64,000 nt of DNA from Hevea brasiliensis. Taxonomy: Eukaryota > Streptophyta > Magnoliopsida > Malpighiales > Euphorbiaceae. A program made the translations under genes and the position numbers. The notes beneath the pieces are model-generated. The model was not told the origin of the DNA. It was given only the letters and a program-made list of their open reading frames with translations, and did no database searches. Shown here piece after piece: positions 12,869-24,498 of the stretch (position 1 is its first letter; each line of letters starts with the position of its first letter). The stretch covers positions 79,628,979 to 79,692,978 of the forward strand of contig NC_079501.1 in the NCBI RefSeq assembly GCF_030052815.1. Direction: 5' to 3'.

Positions 12869-15800
12869 ATTAGTTTTTATTGACATAATAAAATTGAAAA
12901 ATTAGTAGCTCACATTTTTCAATTTTAATTATTTGAAATTTTTTATTGGCCTAATAAACCAAAATATTTAATTGACCAATATTTTAGTAATTTAAAAATT
13001 TTTTTATTGGCCCAATTAAAAGAAAAATTAATGAGTCCACATTTTAATTTTTAAAAGATTAGTTTTATTGACCTAACAAAATTGAAAAAATTGAAAAATT
13101 AATGACCTATAATTTAAATTTTCCACAAAGTAATAAAAAAATATTTTTAAAATATTCAAATTGTGAGTTAAATACATGAAACACCTAGGCCTAAAAGTTA
13201 TAGTTGTCTAACACTGAATTCGTGAGTTGAAACAAAGCCACAACCACTCTAAAATTTTAATTTTTAATTTAGAACACTTTAACTATGGGTATGTTCGAAC
13301 TGTTTCTCATATTTAGCCTCAATAAAATTTAAAAAAAAAAATTAAAAGTTTGATTTTTTTTTATTTGCCCAATTAAATAAAAAAATTTAATGAGCCTATA
13401 CTTTAATAATTTGAAATTTATTTTTTTTATTGTTCAATTTAGTTGAAAAATTAATCTTCTATATTTTTCAAATTTACTTTCACATAATAAAAAAGAATTA
13501 AAAAGAATTAAATTATGAGTGAATATATAAAACATTTAGGTCTAGTTGTTATATTCGTCGTTGGCCCTATATATCTAAATGTTATAGTCGTCACTAAGAT
13601 ATATATTTTTTATTGATATAATAAAACAAAATATTTAATGAGTCAATATTCTTATAATTTTAAAATTTTCTTTATTGGCCCAATTAAACAAAAAAATTAA
13701 TGAGTTAATTTTTTAATTTCTAAAATATTAGCTTCTATTGACCTAACAAAATTGAAAAATTAGTGGGCCACATTTTTAAAATTTTCCTCTAAGGAAAAAA
13801 ATATTTTAAAAATATTCAAATTGTGACCTAAATATGCAAACAGTCAAGTCAAAATGTTGCATCCGTTTAGCACCAAATTTGATGGTTGAATCAGAGCCAT
13901 AGCCCCTCCAAAATTTTATTTTTCAATTTAGGCTGCTTTAAATGAGGACATGTTCTTAATTGTCACAAAAAAATATTAACAAAATTTTAAAAAATTAATT
14001 TTTTTACCCAAATAAATGAAAAAATTTGATGAGCCCATATTCTAATAAATTGAAGCTTATTTGTTTTATTAGTCTAACATAATTAAAAAAGAATTAAAAT
14101 GTGAGTGATGTACATAAAGCAACTAGGTCTAGTTGTTATATCCAACACTGGCCCCACATACCTAAATCTTATAATTGTCACTAATCAATATTTTTTATTG
14201 GCCTAATAAAGCAAAAAAATTTAATAGACTATCATTTTAATAATTTAAATAAACTAAAAATTAATGAGTCTATATTTTAATTTTTAAGAGATTAGTTTTT
14301 TATTAACCTAACAAAATTAAAAAATTAGTAGCTCGCATTTTTAAAATTTTCCTTTAAGTGATTAAAAAAATATTTCAAAAAGATTAAAATTGCGAGTTAA
14401 ATACATAAGACACCTAATTCTAAATGTTGCATCTGTCTCATTTCAAACTCGGGGGTTTGAAAGAGTGCCACAACCCCTCTAAAATTTTAATTTTTAAATT
14501 TAGAGTTTTTAAATATGGGTATATTGTTAACTATCTATCACGTTTAGTCTCAAAAAATTATTAATAAGGTTTTAAAAGATTGATTTTTTTTATTAGCCCA
14601 ATTAATAAAAAATTTAATAAGCCCATATTTTAATAATTTGAATCTTATTTTTTTTATTTGCCCAACTTAGTTAGAAAATTGATCGCCTATATTTTTAAAA
14701 TTTATTTTTAAGTAATAAAAAAAAATTTGAAGAAAATTAAGTTGTGAGTGCAGTATATAAAATACCTAGGTTTAGTTGTTATATCCATCATTAGCCCTAT
14801 TTATTTAAATGTTATAATTGTAATTAATTGATATTTTTATTGGCTCAATAAAGCAAAAAATTAAATGGTGGGCCAATATTCCAATAATTTAAAGTTTTTT
14901 TCTTGGTCCAATTAAGCAAAAAATTAATGAGTCTATTATTTTTATTTTTAGAAGATTAGTTTTAATTGACCTATCAAAATTGAAAAATTGGTGGTCTACA
15001 TTTTTAAAATTTTCCTTTAAGTAATAAAAAATATTTAAATAAGATTCAAATTATAAGTTAAATACACAAAACACTTAAGTCTAAATATTGCATCTATCTA
15101 ATATTGAAAACATAAGTTGAAAAAGAGCAACAATGTAACGCCCTCACTTTAGGTAGTTCCATACATTCTACTGTTCCAGCGACTAACGTTTGTTCGGATA
15201 GCTGGAATGTCTGGAACCACCCTTAAATTAAAGTAAGGAGTCATAATTTAATTTAATAAAGACCAAGTAAGGTTAAAGGAAAATAAAAGAAATGGATTAG
15301 AAATCAATTAAATGTGCACAAGTCCTAGCGATGAGTAACTCCCTTAGGAAGTGGCTAAAGATCGGTAATTTGGGTCTATTTGCCACTTCAACTTATGCAG
15401 GACCTTGTAAAACTCTTAATTAAGACTCAATTAAGGTATAATTATGAATTAAATAGTCAAAAAAATGAAAAGAAGTAAAAGTATTCACATAAGTGGCAAA
15501 CTAAGTAGGTGTGCGCTTGCTTCCTTCCACACTTAGGAAGTTAGCCACTAAGAGTTAAAGGACTAAAGTGAATTAATCAATAAGTTAAGGGGCAAATAAA
15601 GGGTTAAAGGACTAACTTGAATCAATTATAAAGTTGAGGGAAAAAATTAGAAATAATAGAAAATACCCTATGAACCAATGGACAAAGAAAGAAGGACCAA
15701 TGAATAAAAGTCAACATAAGCAAATCCTTATCTTCCCTCTTCCCAAACCAGCCGGCCAACCTTCATCTTCTTCCTCTCACTTTTTTTTTCCATTTCAACA

Positions 15801-17530
15801 GCCATTTTCTCTCAAAATTTTGAAGAAGAAACCAAACCAAAACCCTAGATCAAACCAATTTCGGAGGCCTAAGCAAGAGGGAGAAAGAAGGGTTAGCAAT
15901 TAAAGCTTGAAGAACCCTAATTCCATAAAGGGTTGGAGGAAATCTGGAAGAAAAGGGAGAGTAGCAGCTAGTCTTCCCTTAAAGTTAGTGCTAAAACCCT
16001 TATTTTTTATCAAGTTTGAGTAAGGATAACACTAGAGACAAGGGGGAAATATAAGATACTAAGAAAGATAGTTGGTAGGGGTGATGAAACCCCAGTTCTG
16101 CTAGTAGGGTTGTAGAACCAGTCACTTTTGAAAATTCATAACTTTAGCTAGGAAAGTTGGATTTTGGTGATCTTTATGTCTATGAAAACCTTGATGAATG
16201 CTCTAAAACTTTGTAGTTTTGAGCTAGACCTAATTCCCCTGCTATGATGGTGTTTGAGGGCAAAACTTTTTGTTGCTCAAATCTAAAAAACTAACTTGAG
16301 GATTTCCAAAAGCAGGACACTTGACTTTGAAAATGCATAACTTATGCTCTAGAACTTGAAATAGTGTGATTCTTGAACCATTAGAAAACTAAATGAATAT
16401 CCTAAAACATTGTAGTTATGACCAAAAATTGATTTTATTGACTGCATGGTGAAATTCTTGCATTTCCTATCACTGCTTTGATTGTGACTGGAGTCTAGAA
16501 TAGTTTGTACTCTTTTATTCATAACTTGAGTTGTGGCCCTAATTTTGATATGATTCAGATTGAAGATTGAAGTGAACATATGAAAGTTCATTTCTAGAAA
16601 AGATACCATGAAGCCCTTGTTGCTAGAATTTTTGGTGGAATTTTAACTTTGCTGCCCTATTCACCTGAACTTGACTAGAAATTTAGGATAACAATGATTC
16701 ATAGGCTTTATAATTTGCATTCTATAATTCCAAATGACATGAAATTTATGGCAAATGATAGTTAAGACATAAGGTTAAAACTTTCATGGAGGAATGCTAT
16801 CCAAAAATTATGGGTAAGTAACCTTAAAATTAACTAGAAGATAGGGCATAGAATCTGGAACCTGGTAGGAGTGCATTCTAGACTGTCCGAAGTAAAATGG
16901 GTATAACTCACCCTAGAAACTCCAAATGAGATGATTCTTACTTTGTTGGAAATTAAGATCCAAGGGATTAAATTTCATGAAAAATGAATTAGCAAAATCT
17001 GATTGCAACTTATTCAAATCTAGACTCCAATATGTGTTCAGAACCTGCCCTATAACTGGTAAAGTTGAAATTTTGCTTAAGGACAGCTGTTGATTAATTG
17101 ACGATAACTTTTGATCCTTGAATCCAAATTAAGTGATTCAAATACTATATTAAAGTTAAAACATAGATTTAAAAATCTCATGGAGGAAGTTAAATTTAAT
17201 TCCTGCAATTACTAGGCCAAAATGCTTGAGCAAAGTAATGCGTAAAGTCTGATTTTTGTTGGAATTTGACAATAGACATCATATGTGTGAATTTTGTATA
17301 AATGTATGAAATTTAAATGCATGCAATATGAAAATAGGGTAATGGCAAAAGTTTATGTGCATAGGAGTATTGTTAATTACATCATGTGAAAATAAAAATG
17401 ATAATTACCTTAATAAGCCCAGGTAAACCTAGATAGTGAATTATAGTTTTGGATAGATTGGCATGCCAATAGGGGACATCATTAGCAGTACTACATTAAT
17501 TATGTTACTGGATTGATGAATGTCTATTAA

Positions 17531-17690
17531 AGGCACCGAGTGCCCATAGTTGAACCGGTCAGAGACACCAAGTGTTCAACATCGGGAGCTCCATATCCAG
17601 ACAATTATATAAAGACACCGAGTGCCCATTGTTAAATCGGTCAGAGGCGCCGAGTGTTCAGTACCGGGAGTTCCATATCCAGTCCATATA
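17531..17690. repeat. 82-bp minisatellite, two units, in LTR of element I
   Basis: The unit containing caccgagtgcccat, ggtcagag and gagttccatatccag begins near 17533 and again near 17615. The 3' LTR retains only a collapsed remnant (about 37974-38010). The antisense solo LTR has about two units (46613-46745). Confidence 0.8.
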
Positions 17691-17809
17691 GTTCTATCAT
17701 AGGGTTCTGTGGGCACATGACAAATATTAAAATGTGATTTTAATTAAGAAAATGCACATAAATATCATAAGAACTATGTTAAACCTTAAACATTATTTAT
17801 AAAATCTCT

Positions 17810-17813
<4 letters not shown>

Positions 17814-17852
<39 letters not shown>
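17814..17852. repeat. TA microsatellite
   Basis: About 19 TA repeats inside the 5' LTR of element I. The 3' LTR has only a few TA units at the same place (about 38138-38150), so this one expanded after insertion or the other contracted. Confidence 0.9.
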
Positions 17853-17854
<2 letters not shown>

Positions 17855-18461
17855 TTTTTCTTTTATTCTTTTTAAATTATTAGTGCACCACTAAGCTGTG
17901 AAGCTTAGCCCGTAGGTTTTTCCTCGTGCAGGTATAGAAGGTAAAGAGTAGATAACCAGAGACAGGAGAGGAGGGAGTGGATCTGCAGGAAAGTTTGAAG
18001 TCACCTCATACTTGGACTTTGCGGTAGATGCACTACCAATTCTAGATGCATTTTGGTCACTCATTTTTGTATTCCAACTGTCATGTACCAAAACACTTGA
18101 TGTAAATTTATTTTAGATGGTTGTAAATTAAGTATAAACATACTTTGCCACATTTATAAATTTATGCCTAAATATATGTTATGTAAATATTCACATATGA
18201 TGAAGAAATGAATTTGATTACAAGTATGATGAGAGTTGATTAATAATATTGTTGCAATTGAAAATATGATTATTAACAGGTGGATGTTATAAGTTTAGGG
18301 GAAACTCTTACGGTTTTTCCCTTTGAAATTTATGACTAAAAATTAAAAGTAAACGCAAATTAAGTAAATTGTTCAAATATAAGTTTAGGTGCTCCGTGCA
18401 CAGAATGTGGCATTCCTTTGCTTAGCTTCACTGTAGGTTGGGTAAGAGGTGTTACATTTAG

Positions 18462-18478
18462 TGGTATCAGAGCTTTGG
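18462..18478 (+). promoter_or_regulatory. Primer binding site (initiator Met tRNA), element I
   Basis: TGGTATCAGAGCTTTGG begins six bases after the LTR end. TGGTATCAGAGC is the usual complement of the 3' end of plant initiator methionine tRNA, used to prime minus-strand DNA synthesis. Confidence 0.9.
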
Positions 18479-18602
18479 TTTGGGCGTTTGTAGACCTAGA
18501 TAGATAGAAAGACATGACATGTGTGTGGTGATGTATTGCATCTATAGGGCATTGAGGCTACACTTATGCATATCTACTCTCCTATCTATTTTAGGTTAAA
18601 GA

Positions 18603-19830
18603 ATGGAGTCAGAATCACAGAAAGCTATTGATGAAGAGGTAAAAAGTCATGTCACTGGTAGTAGTGCCGATAGAGGCATGAGAGATCCAGCTGCACAGGC
18701 ATCTGGACAGCCTGTACAGTTGCAGTAGTTCTTTTTCCAATAAATGACTGATTTCTTGATACAGATAACAGGAGCCATCCCATAGGCTCAGCCTTCACAG
18801 AAGTCCCACCTGGAGAAGCTTAGGAAATATAGGGCAATGGATTTTAAGGGAAAGAAAGAAAATGATCCAGCAGCTGCTGAGTATTGGTTGGAGAGGATAG
18901 AGAGGATTCTCCAACAGTTGCACTGTACTCTTAAGCAGAGTTTAGAATGTGCAGTTGCATTACTTTAGGAAGATATATCTGTTGGACACAGTATCACACG
19001 TGGTCCAGCCTGCTGAGTTGACCCGGGAGTTCTTTCTGGCTGAGTTTAGGAAGAAATATATCAGCCCTATCTATCTTGAAGATAGGAGGAGAGAATTCAT
19101 TAACTTGAGGCAGAAATACCTCACTGTGGTAGAATATGAGAGGTAGTTTGTTCGGCTGAGCAGATATGCTAGGGAGATTGTGCCTATAGAGGCTGACGAG
19201 ATTTGCAGAGGGTCTTAATGATAACATTAATCTCCACATCATAGCACTACAGATGAAGGATTTCACTTATTTAGTTGCTACAACTATGAGTGTTGAGTGG
19301 GTCAGAGATAGTGAGAAGAGCAAGAGGACTCAAGAGCAGTAGAAGAGAGGTCTTAGGCAGTCTAGTTTCACCTATATAGATAATAAGAGGCCCAAGGGAC
19401 CCCAAAGACAGGCACAGTCCCAAAGACAGGGACACGGGTCTACATTCAGGAGGAGTCAGCCAGTAGCTTCAGTGGCTAGTGCTCTAGGGTCCACAGTGAG
19501 GGGACCAGCCCTAGCCACATGCTGCCATTGTGGGAAGAGGCATACAGGCGAGTGTTGGCAATCGACTGGAACCTGTTACAAATGTAGTGCCACTGATCAC
19601 TTTTAGAGAAATTGCCCCAGAAGGAGGACCACCTCTGCACCACTAACAAAAAAGTCCATTCTTACAGCACAAAGGGGTAAGAGACTTGGCAGATCTAAGG
19701 TAGCTGAGGGTACTCAGAGAGCTACATCTGAGACAGTAGAGAAACCTGACACCCAGACACCAGTACGTGCCTATATCATCAGAGCCCATGAGGAGCAAAA
19801 TGTACCAGATGTGATTGTTGGTATATTTAC
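18603..19830 (+). pseudogene. gag: gag pseudogene of element I (left copy)
   Basis: Gag forms the virus-like particle and binds RNA. The frame opens with ATG at 18603 (MESESQKAIDEE). In-frame stops follow at 18726 (TAG), 18741 (TAA) and 18783 (TAG), with a frameshift near 18980. The capsid-like part (AELTREFFLAEFRKKYI, EFINLRQ) lies at about 19005-19140 and ends at TAG 19144. A further shift near 19200 leads into the ALQMKDF region. The zinc knuckle CYKCSATDHF..NCP is near 19570-19620, with one codon replaced by a stop, and is preceded by a CCHCGKRHTGECW box. Most stops correspond to Q codons in related gags, so C-to-T change is the simplest explanation. Not functional. Confidence 0.85.
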
Positions 19831-19844
19831 TCTCTTTGACTCCT

Positions 19845-21646
19845 CAGACATGCATTGATAGATCCAGGTTCTATACTTTCATATATTTGTACTACTATAC
19901 CAAAAGAGAGGGGTTTACAAAGAGGTATAATTGAGTAAGATATTCTAGTCACAAACCCTTTAGGCCATTGTATGACAGTGAACAAGGTCTATAGAATTCC
20001 TTTGAGAATTCAAGGACATGAGTTTCCAGCTGATTTGATAGCATTGCCTTTTCATGAGTTTGATGTGATTTTGGGGATGGATTAATTGTCGAAACACTAT
20101 GTTATTGTGGATTGTTGCCTACAAAGAGTCACATTGAGAACTTCTGACAATGAAGAGCTGATAGTTATGGGTGAGAGAACATATTATCTCTCTAATGTCA
20201 TATCAGCCATTATAGCAAGGAAGTTGATAAGAAAGGGTTGTGAAGCTTACTTAGCTAGTGTGGTTGATAGTAGAAAGGCAAGGCCTAGTATTGGTGACAT
20301 ACCCACAGTATTTGATTTCTTAGATGTATTTCTTGAGAAATTGCCTGGTTTGCCACCAGAGAGAGAGGTGGAGTTTTCCATTGATGTAATGCCTAGTACA
20401 ACACCAATATCTATTGCTCCTTATAGGATGGCACCCACTGAGTTGAAGGAGTAAAAAAAATAAAATTGCAGGAGTTGCTTGATAAAGAGTTTATACGCCC
20501 TAGTGTGTCACCTTAGGGAGCGCCAGTGCTATTTGTGAAGAAGAAGGACAGGACACTCAGATTATTTATTGATTACAGAAAATTAAATAAGGTGACTGTG
20601 AAGAACAAATATCCCTTGCCCAGGATAGATGATTTATTTGATCAGCTGAAGGGAGCAAGCATCTTTTCCAAGATTGATATCAGATTTGGGTATTACCAAT
20701 TGGGAGTAAAGGAGTCTGATGTGCCTAAGATAGCTTTCAGGACTCGCTATGGGCATTATGAGTTCCTGGTGATGCCATTTGGGTTAACTAATGCACCAGC
20801 GACTTTCATGGACCTTATAAATCGCATCTTCCATTCTTACCTAGATTGACTTATAGTGGTCTTTATTGATGATATTTTGATGTATTCTAAAAACTGGGAG
20901 GAACATGACGAACATCTGAGGATTATACTGCAGACATCAAGAGAGAAAAAGCTATATGCTAAGTTGCCCAAGTGTGAGTTCTGGTTGAATGAGGTCTCTT
21001 TTCTTGGGCATATAGTGTTAGCTGATGGGATTAAGGTTGATCCTAAAAAGATTGAAGCCATCGTGGAGTGGAAGCTTCCTAAGAATGTGACAAAAGTTAA
21101 AAGTTTCTTAGGGTTGGCAGGTTACTTCAGAAGATTTGTGAAGGGTTTCTCACTCATTGCAACTCCATTGACCAGGTTGTTGCACAAGAATGTCAAATTT
21201 GAATGGAATGATAAATGTCATACTAGCTTTGAGAAGTTGAAGGCAATGCTTATAGAAGCACCCATTCTTACACAACCAGTGTCAGGGAAAGACTTTGTGA
21301 TCTATATTAATGCCTCACACAACAAACTGGGGTGTGTGCTAATGCAAGAAGGGAAAGTGGTTGCTTATGCTTCTAGGCAACTTAAGCCACATGAAAAGAA
21401 TTACCCAACTCATGATTTAGAACTTACAGCAATCGTGTTTGCATTAAAGATATGGAGGCATTATTTATATGGGGAGAAGTGCTATATCTATACAGATCAC
21501 AAAAGTCTCAAATACTTGCCAACTCAGAAGAAACTCAATTTGAGGCAAAGAAGATGGATCAAATTCTTGAAAGATTATGATTGCATAATTGATTACCACC
21601 CTGGGAAGGCAAATGTAGTAGCTGATGCTTTAAGTAGGAAATCACT
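19845..21646 (+). pseudogene. pol: pol pseudogene of element I, left copy (protease, RT, RNase H), cut by element II
   Basis: The protease motif IDPGS is near 19858-19875, and the protease end is LGMD followed by a TAA in place of the usual W codon (20083). Reverse transcriptase is readable in three pieces: 20086-20454 (to ELKE then TAA), 20526-20849 ([29 protein letters not shown]) and 20856-21646 ([10 protein letters not shown] catalytic box). A TAG at 20514 stands where W is expected and a TGA at 20850 where R is expected. RNase H reads [10 protein letters not shown], so the first catalytic Asp is Asn here, while the right-hand copy has YIDAS. It retains YTDHKSLKY. Element II interrupts it immediately after [10 protein letters not shown]. 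Confidence 0.9.
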
Positions 21647-24272
21647 TGTAACACCCCAAAATTTTAAATTTTATGAGCATTTTTGGTATTTTAATTTTAT
21701 TTAAATTTTAGGAATTTTTTGAGATTTTTCGGATTTTAAAAATCGGGTTCGATTTTCCGAAAATATAAACTTCGATGATTTTTAAAAATTAATTTAAAGA
21801 CCACGTGGCAAAACTAAAAATATATTTGGAGTCTACGTATTTTTCTGAGTTTTCTGGAATTTTTTCGAAATTTTTGGACCTCGTTTTCGGTCCCGAGGCA
21901 GAGTAAAAAATTCAAAATTTTGTATTTCGAATCGAACCGGCCGAATCGAATCGGAACGGATCGGACCGGTCGAATCGGACCGGCTCCCTTTCCTTTTTTC
22001 TTCCCCGCGCGCGTCGTTCCCTCTCCCCTTCTCTCTCTCTTTTCTCTCTCCTCCCTCCCCTGCCGCCGGCCAGCCACCTCCCCCTGCCACCCCAGCCGAC
22101 CGGCGCCGCCACCCAGCCTCCCCAGCCAGCCGGCCGCCGCCCGGAACGGCCGGAAAACGCGCGCGATCTCCCTCCCTCGCGCGCGTGTCGTTTCGGCTTC
22201 TCCGGCCAAAATTCGGCCGATCCGGCCACCAATTGGACCAGGTCTTGTGTCTAAAATCATCTACTCGGCGAGAGCTTTCCATAGACACCAAGAACGCCAA
22301 AATCCATCTAGCGGTTTGTCCGATTTTTGCTCGGGAAGATTTTAGCCCATTTCAAATTTTGGGCTAGATTTCTCGAAAACCATGAATCCCACGAGAAAAC
22401 CGAGGGTACCAGCACGCTCCACTCGTCGAGAGCTTCGCGGCGACATAAATTTCAAATTTTTTCGACACCGTTTTTCGGTGGGTCCCACGGAACTTCGCAG
22501 TGTTTTTCCGAGCCTTTAATGAGTTTAGAAAATTCTGAAAAATTTATGTACTAACCCCCGTGTTATGGGCTTCGTGTAGGTATCCTCGATTCGCGGAAAT
22601 TCGGCGATTGGCTGACCGCGAAATTCCGCCGCATGCACTGCTACGTAAAAGTCTCTGAATTGGACCGAGGTTTTGGCTAGCCCCCCATTGTCAGACGTCC
22701 CGAGCGTTTTCCCGAAGTCGGAATTGGCAAAGGTAAACCCGAACCTTGCTTTTTCGTAATTTTCTAGTGCTTAAATAGGATTAAAAATCCATAAAATATT
22801 CGTGGTAGCTTAGAAAATTATGATTCTTTTTGCAATAGCTTAGTAATATTGCTAAGGACCGCGGGGCAAAGTTTTAGAATTTTTAGAGCTTGTTTGGGTA
22901 GTTTTTGCAAAAATGATCAATAATAAGGACTAAATTGAAATTTTGCGTATTGTGATGGATGACTGATTTGATGGGCCCAGGAGGGGCTGTGTGATATGAC
23001 TGAACTGTGGATATATGGATTTTGAATATAGAAGTGTGTTTTGAGCCCTTTTGCAGGTTGGGTAGGTCCTTGGTATAGGGGAGACTCTGCCGGATTTTCG
23101 GCACAACTTAGGACGTATTGGTCTTTTTCTTTATTTGTATTGAGTCAAATTTATTAAATGATTGTAATGAAAATGTCAGGTGAGCCGGGACAGCCCTCTT
23201 CCTCCTCCCAACCACCACAGTGATTGTCGTCAAGTCTGTGAGTAAAATATTAATTTTAATTGTAATTTCGATATTATTATATGTTCAGCCTGCCCATGCA
23301 TCACTTATATGCATATATTTATTTAGTTAAACTCTAGGCACGATTTATGATGCATTGATAACTGTTAAAGTGCCATGATGTTGTTGTGGTAATTTGGAGC
23401 AGTGTGCGTGCGTTGGCGTGCGTGTGATGTGGTGTGGACTATGGATAGGACGGGTAGTCACGGCTTGAGTTCTTCGCTGGGACCCGATCCTTCGAGGGGT
23501 AGTCACGGCTTGAGTTCTTCATTTGGGACCCTCGATTTGGTTTATTAAGCGAAAGTCCGCTTGAGTTCTTCACGGCACCAGTTGGATTTAAGAGAGTCAG
23601 ATAGGATCAGCTCCCATATGTTATGATTGATGCTACAGGGTGCGTGAGTGCTCCAAATTACCTTTTTGATGTTATGATGTGAAAATGATGTTGATGTTGC
23701 ATTTCACTCTACAGGGTGCATTAGTTTTAGATAGTTATAGAGATTATGGTTAAAATTGATATTTTACTCTCTGAGTCGAACGCTCACTCCTGTTCAATAT
23801 TTTTTTCAGGCTACAGGAGGATTTTATTTTGGTTAACCTGCTTTTCTCCTTCGCAGGTTGTTTATCGATATTTGTGTAATTTTATTTACTCCTAGAATTT
23901 CCGCATGTGTTAGAAGTATTTATTTGATTATGGTCTGTAATATTATTATCATGTTGGACCTGTAAACGTATAATGATATGCATGTTTGATGGATTGGATG
24001 AGGGAGCTGAGCTCCCATTTATTTTTATGAGGATATGAGTATGTGGAGGGTGAGCTGAGCTCCCCAATTGAGTATTTATTATGTTTACAGGTCGGGTGAG
24101 TCGAAAACTCCCCGTTGGAAAGTCCATTTTATGGCCGGACTCTATCCGTTTGTTTTCTTGATATTGGGCCTTAGAGTTGGGTTAATGAACAGTTAGGCTT
24201 ACTACGGGCCTCGGGGGCTTTAGGCTGGCCCAGGTCCTAGTGCCGGTCCGGCCCATAGGTTGGGTCGTGACA
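21647..24272 (+). mobile_element. 5' LTR of element II (2626 bp)
   Basis: It begins TGTAACACCCC and ends gggtcgtgaca. A GC-rich, CpG-dense zone at about 21930-22240 includes clustered CCGG and ATCGG words and a CT tract. It is followed by an AT-rich part, a 45-bp direct repeat (23452-23541) and a 3' part with GAGCTGAGCTCCC motifs. It aligns with the 3' LTR from 29272. The overlapping 100-155 aa open frames on both strands near 21814-22345 come from base composition, not coding. Confidence 0.9.
23452..23541. repeat. 45-bp direct repeat in LTR of element II
   Basis: gggtagtcacggcttgag begins at 23452 and 23497; a third partial unit (gcttgagttcttcacgg) follows near 23560. The same arrangement is in the 3' LTR at 31042 and 31087. 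Confidence 0.85.
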
Positions 24273-24276
24273 AATG

Positions 24277-24290
24277 TGGTATCAGAGCTT
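24277..24290 (+). promoter_or_regulatory. Primer binding site (initiator Met tRNA), element II
   Basis: TGGTATCAGAGCTT four bases after the 5' LTR end. Confidence 0.9.
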
Positions 24291-24498
24291 AGGCTCCAGA
24301 TTCTTAGGGAATGTTGTCTAAAGTGTTGGGAAGAGTCTACTAGGAGTCACATGCGGAAATATAGGGTCCACATTCGTCTTGCATTGTCATCTTTGCTTCT
24401 AGTTTTGCTCCATATGTTATGTATAAATATGAGTCTATAGAGCTGTGTAATGAGCAGTTTTGAATTTTTGTGGGCTAATGCTGCTGAATTTTAGGAAA

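Larger units (their letters stand above)
4851..15133. repeat. Tandem repeat array, block 1 (unit about 650 bp)
   Basis: A head-to-tail array of AT-rich units. The landmark ttagagtacttta-a-tgtgggt recurs at about 4981, 5635, 6294, 6957, 7608, 8240, 9209, 10060, 10703, 11335, 13269, 13928 and 14501. The spacings are 654, 659, 663, 651, 632, 969, 851, 643, 632, 847 (after removing the solo LTR), 659 and 573. Other conserved words per unit are tattggcccaatta, cacctaggtcta (twice per unit), gttgaaacagagccac and tctctcacgtttagcct. Each unit contains two related halves, each with the order cccaatta / gaaaaatt / aagtaataaaaa / gtgag / cacctaggtcta. There is no long open frame. The sequence is unlike any LTR in the window; I do not recognise it as a named satellite. 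Confidence 0.85.
15134..18456 (+). mobile_element. 5' LTR of element I (3323 bp)
   Basis: It starts TGTAACGCCC directly after array sequence and ends gaggtgttaca, followed four to five bases later by the primer site. It contains a polypyrimidine stretch (about 15730-15810), an 82-bp tandem duplication (17531-17690) and a long TA microsatellite (17814-17852). It aligns along its length with the 3' LTR at 34982-38399 and, reversed, with the solo LTR at 45707-51017. The short open frames inside it are not conserved as proteins between the copies. Confidence 0.9.

Noticed and set aside
4851..15133. Possible CRISPR-like array
   Set aside because: The repeats are about 650 bp, contiguous and diverged, without short identical repeats and unique spacers, in a plant genome.
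15634..15903. 89-codon open frame with a Ser/Phe-rich middle
   Set aside because: It is the polypyrimidine tract of the element I LTR; the 3' LTR copy (36080-36350) has differing substitutions and no selection for reading frame is evident.
18994..19266. 90-codon minus-strand frame
   Set aside because: Shadow of the gag pseudogene on the opposite strand; the + strand carries the recognisable capsid wording.
21814..22345. Overlapping open frames of 106-155 codons on both strands
   Set aside because: They lie in the GC-rich part of the element II LTR, occur on both strands at once, have low-complexity Arg/Gly/Pro composition and are shifted in the 3' LTR copy. Absence of stops follows from GC content.
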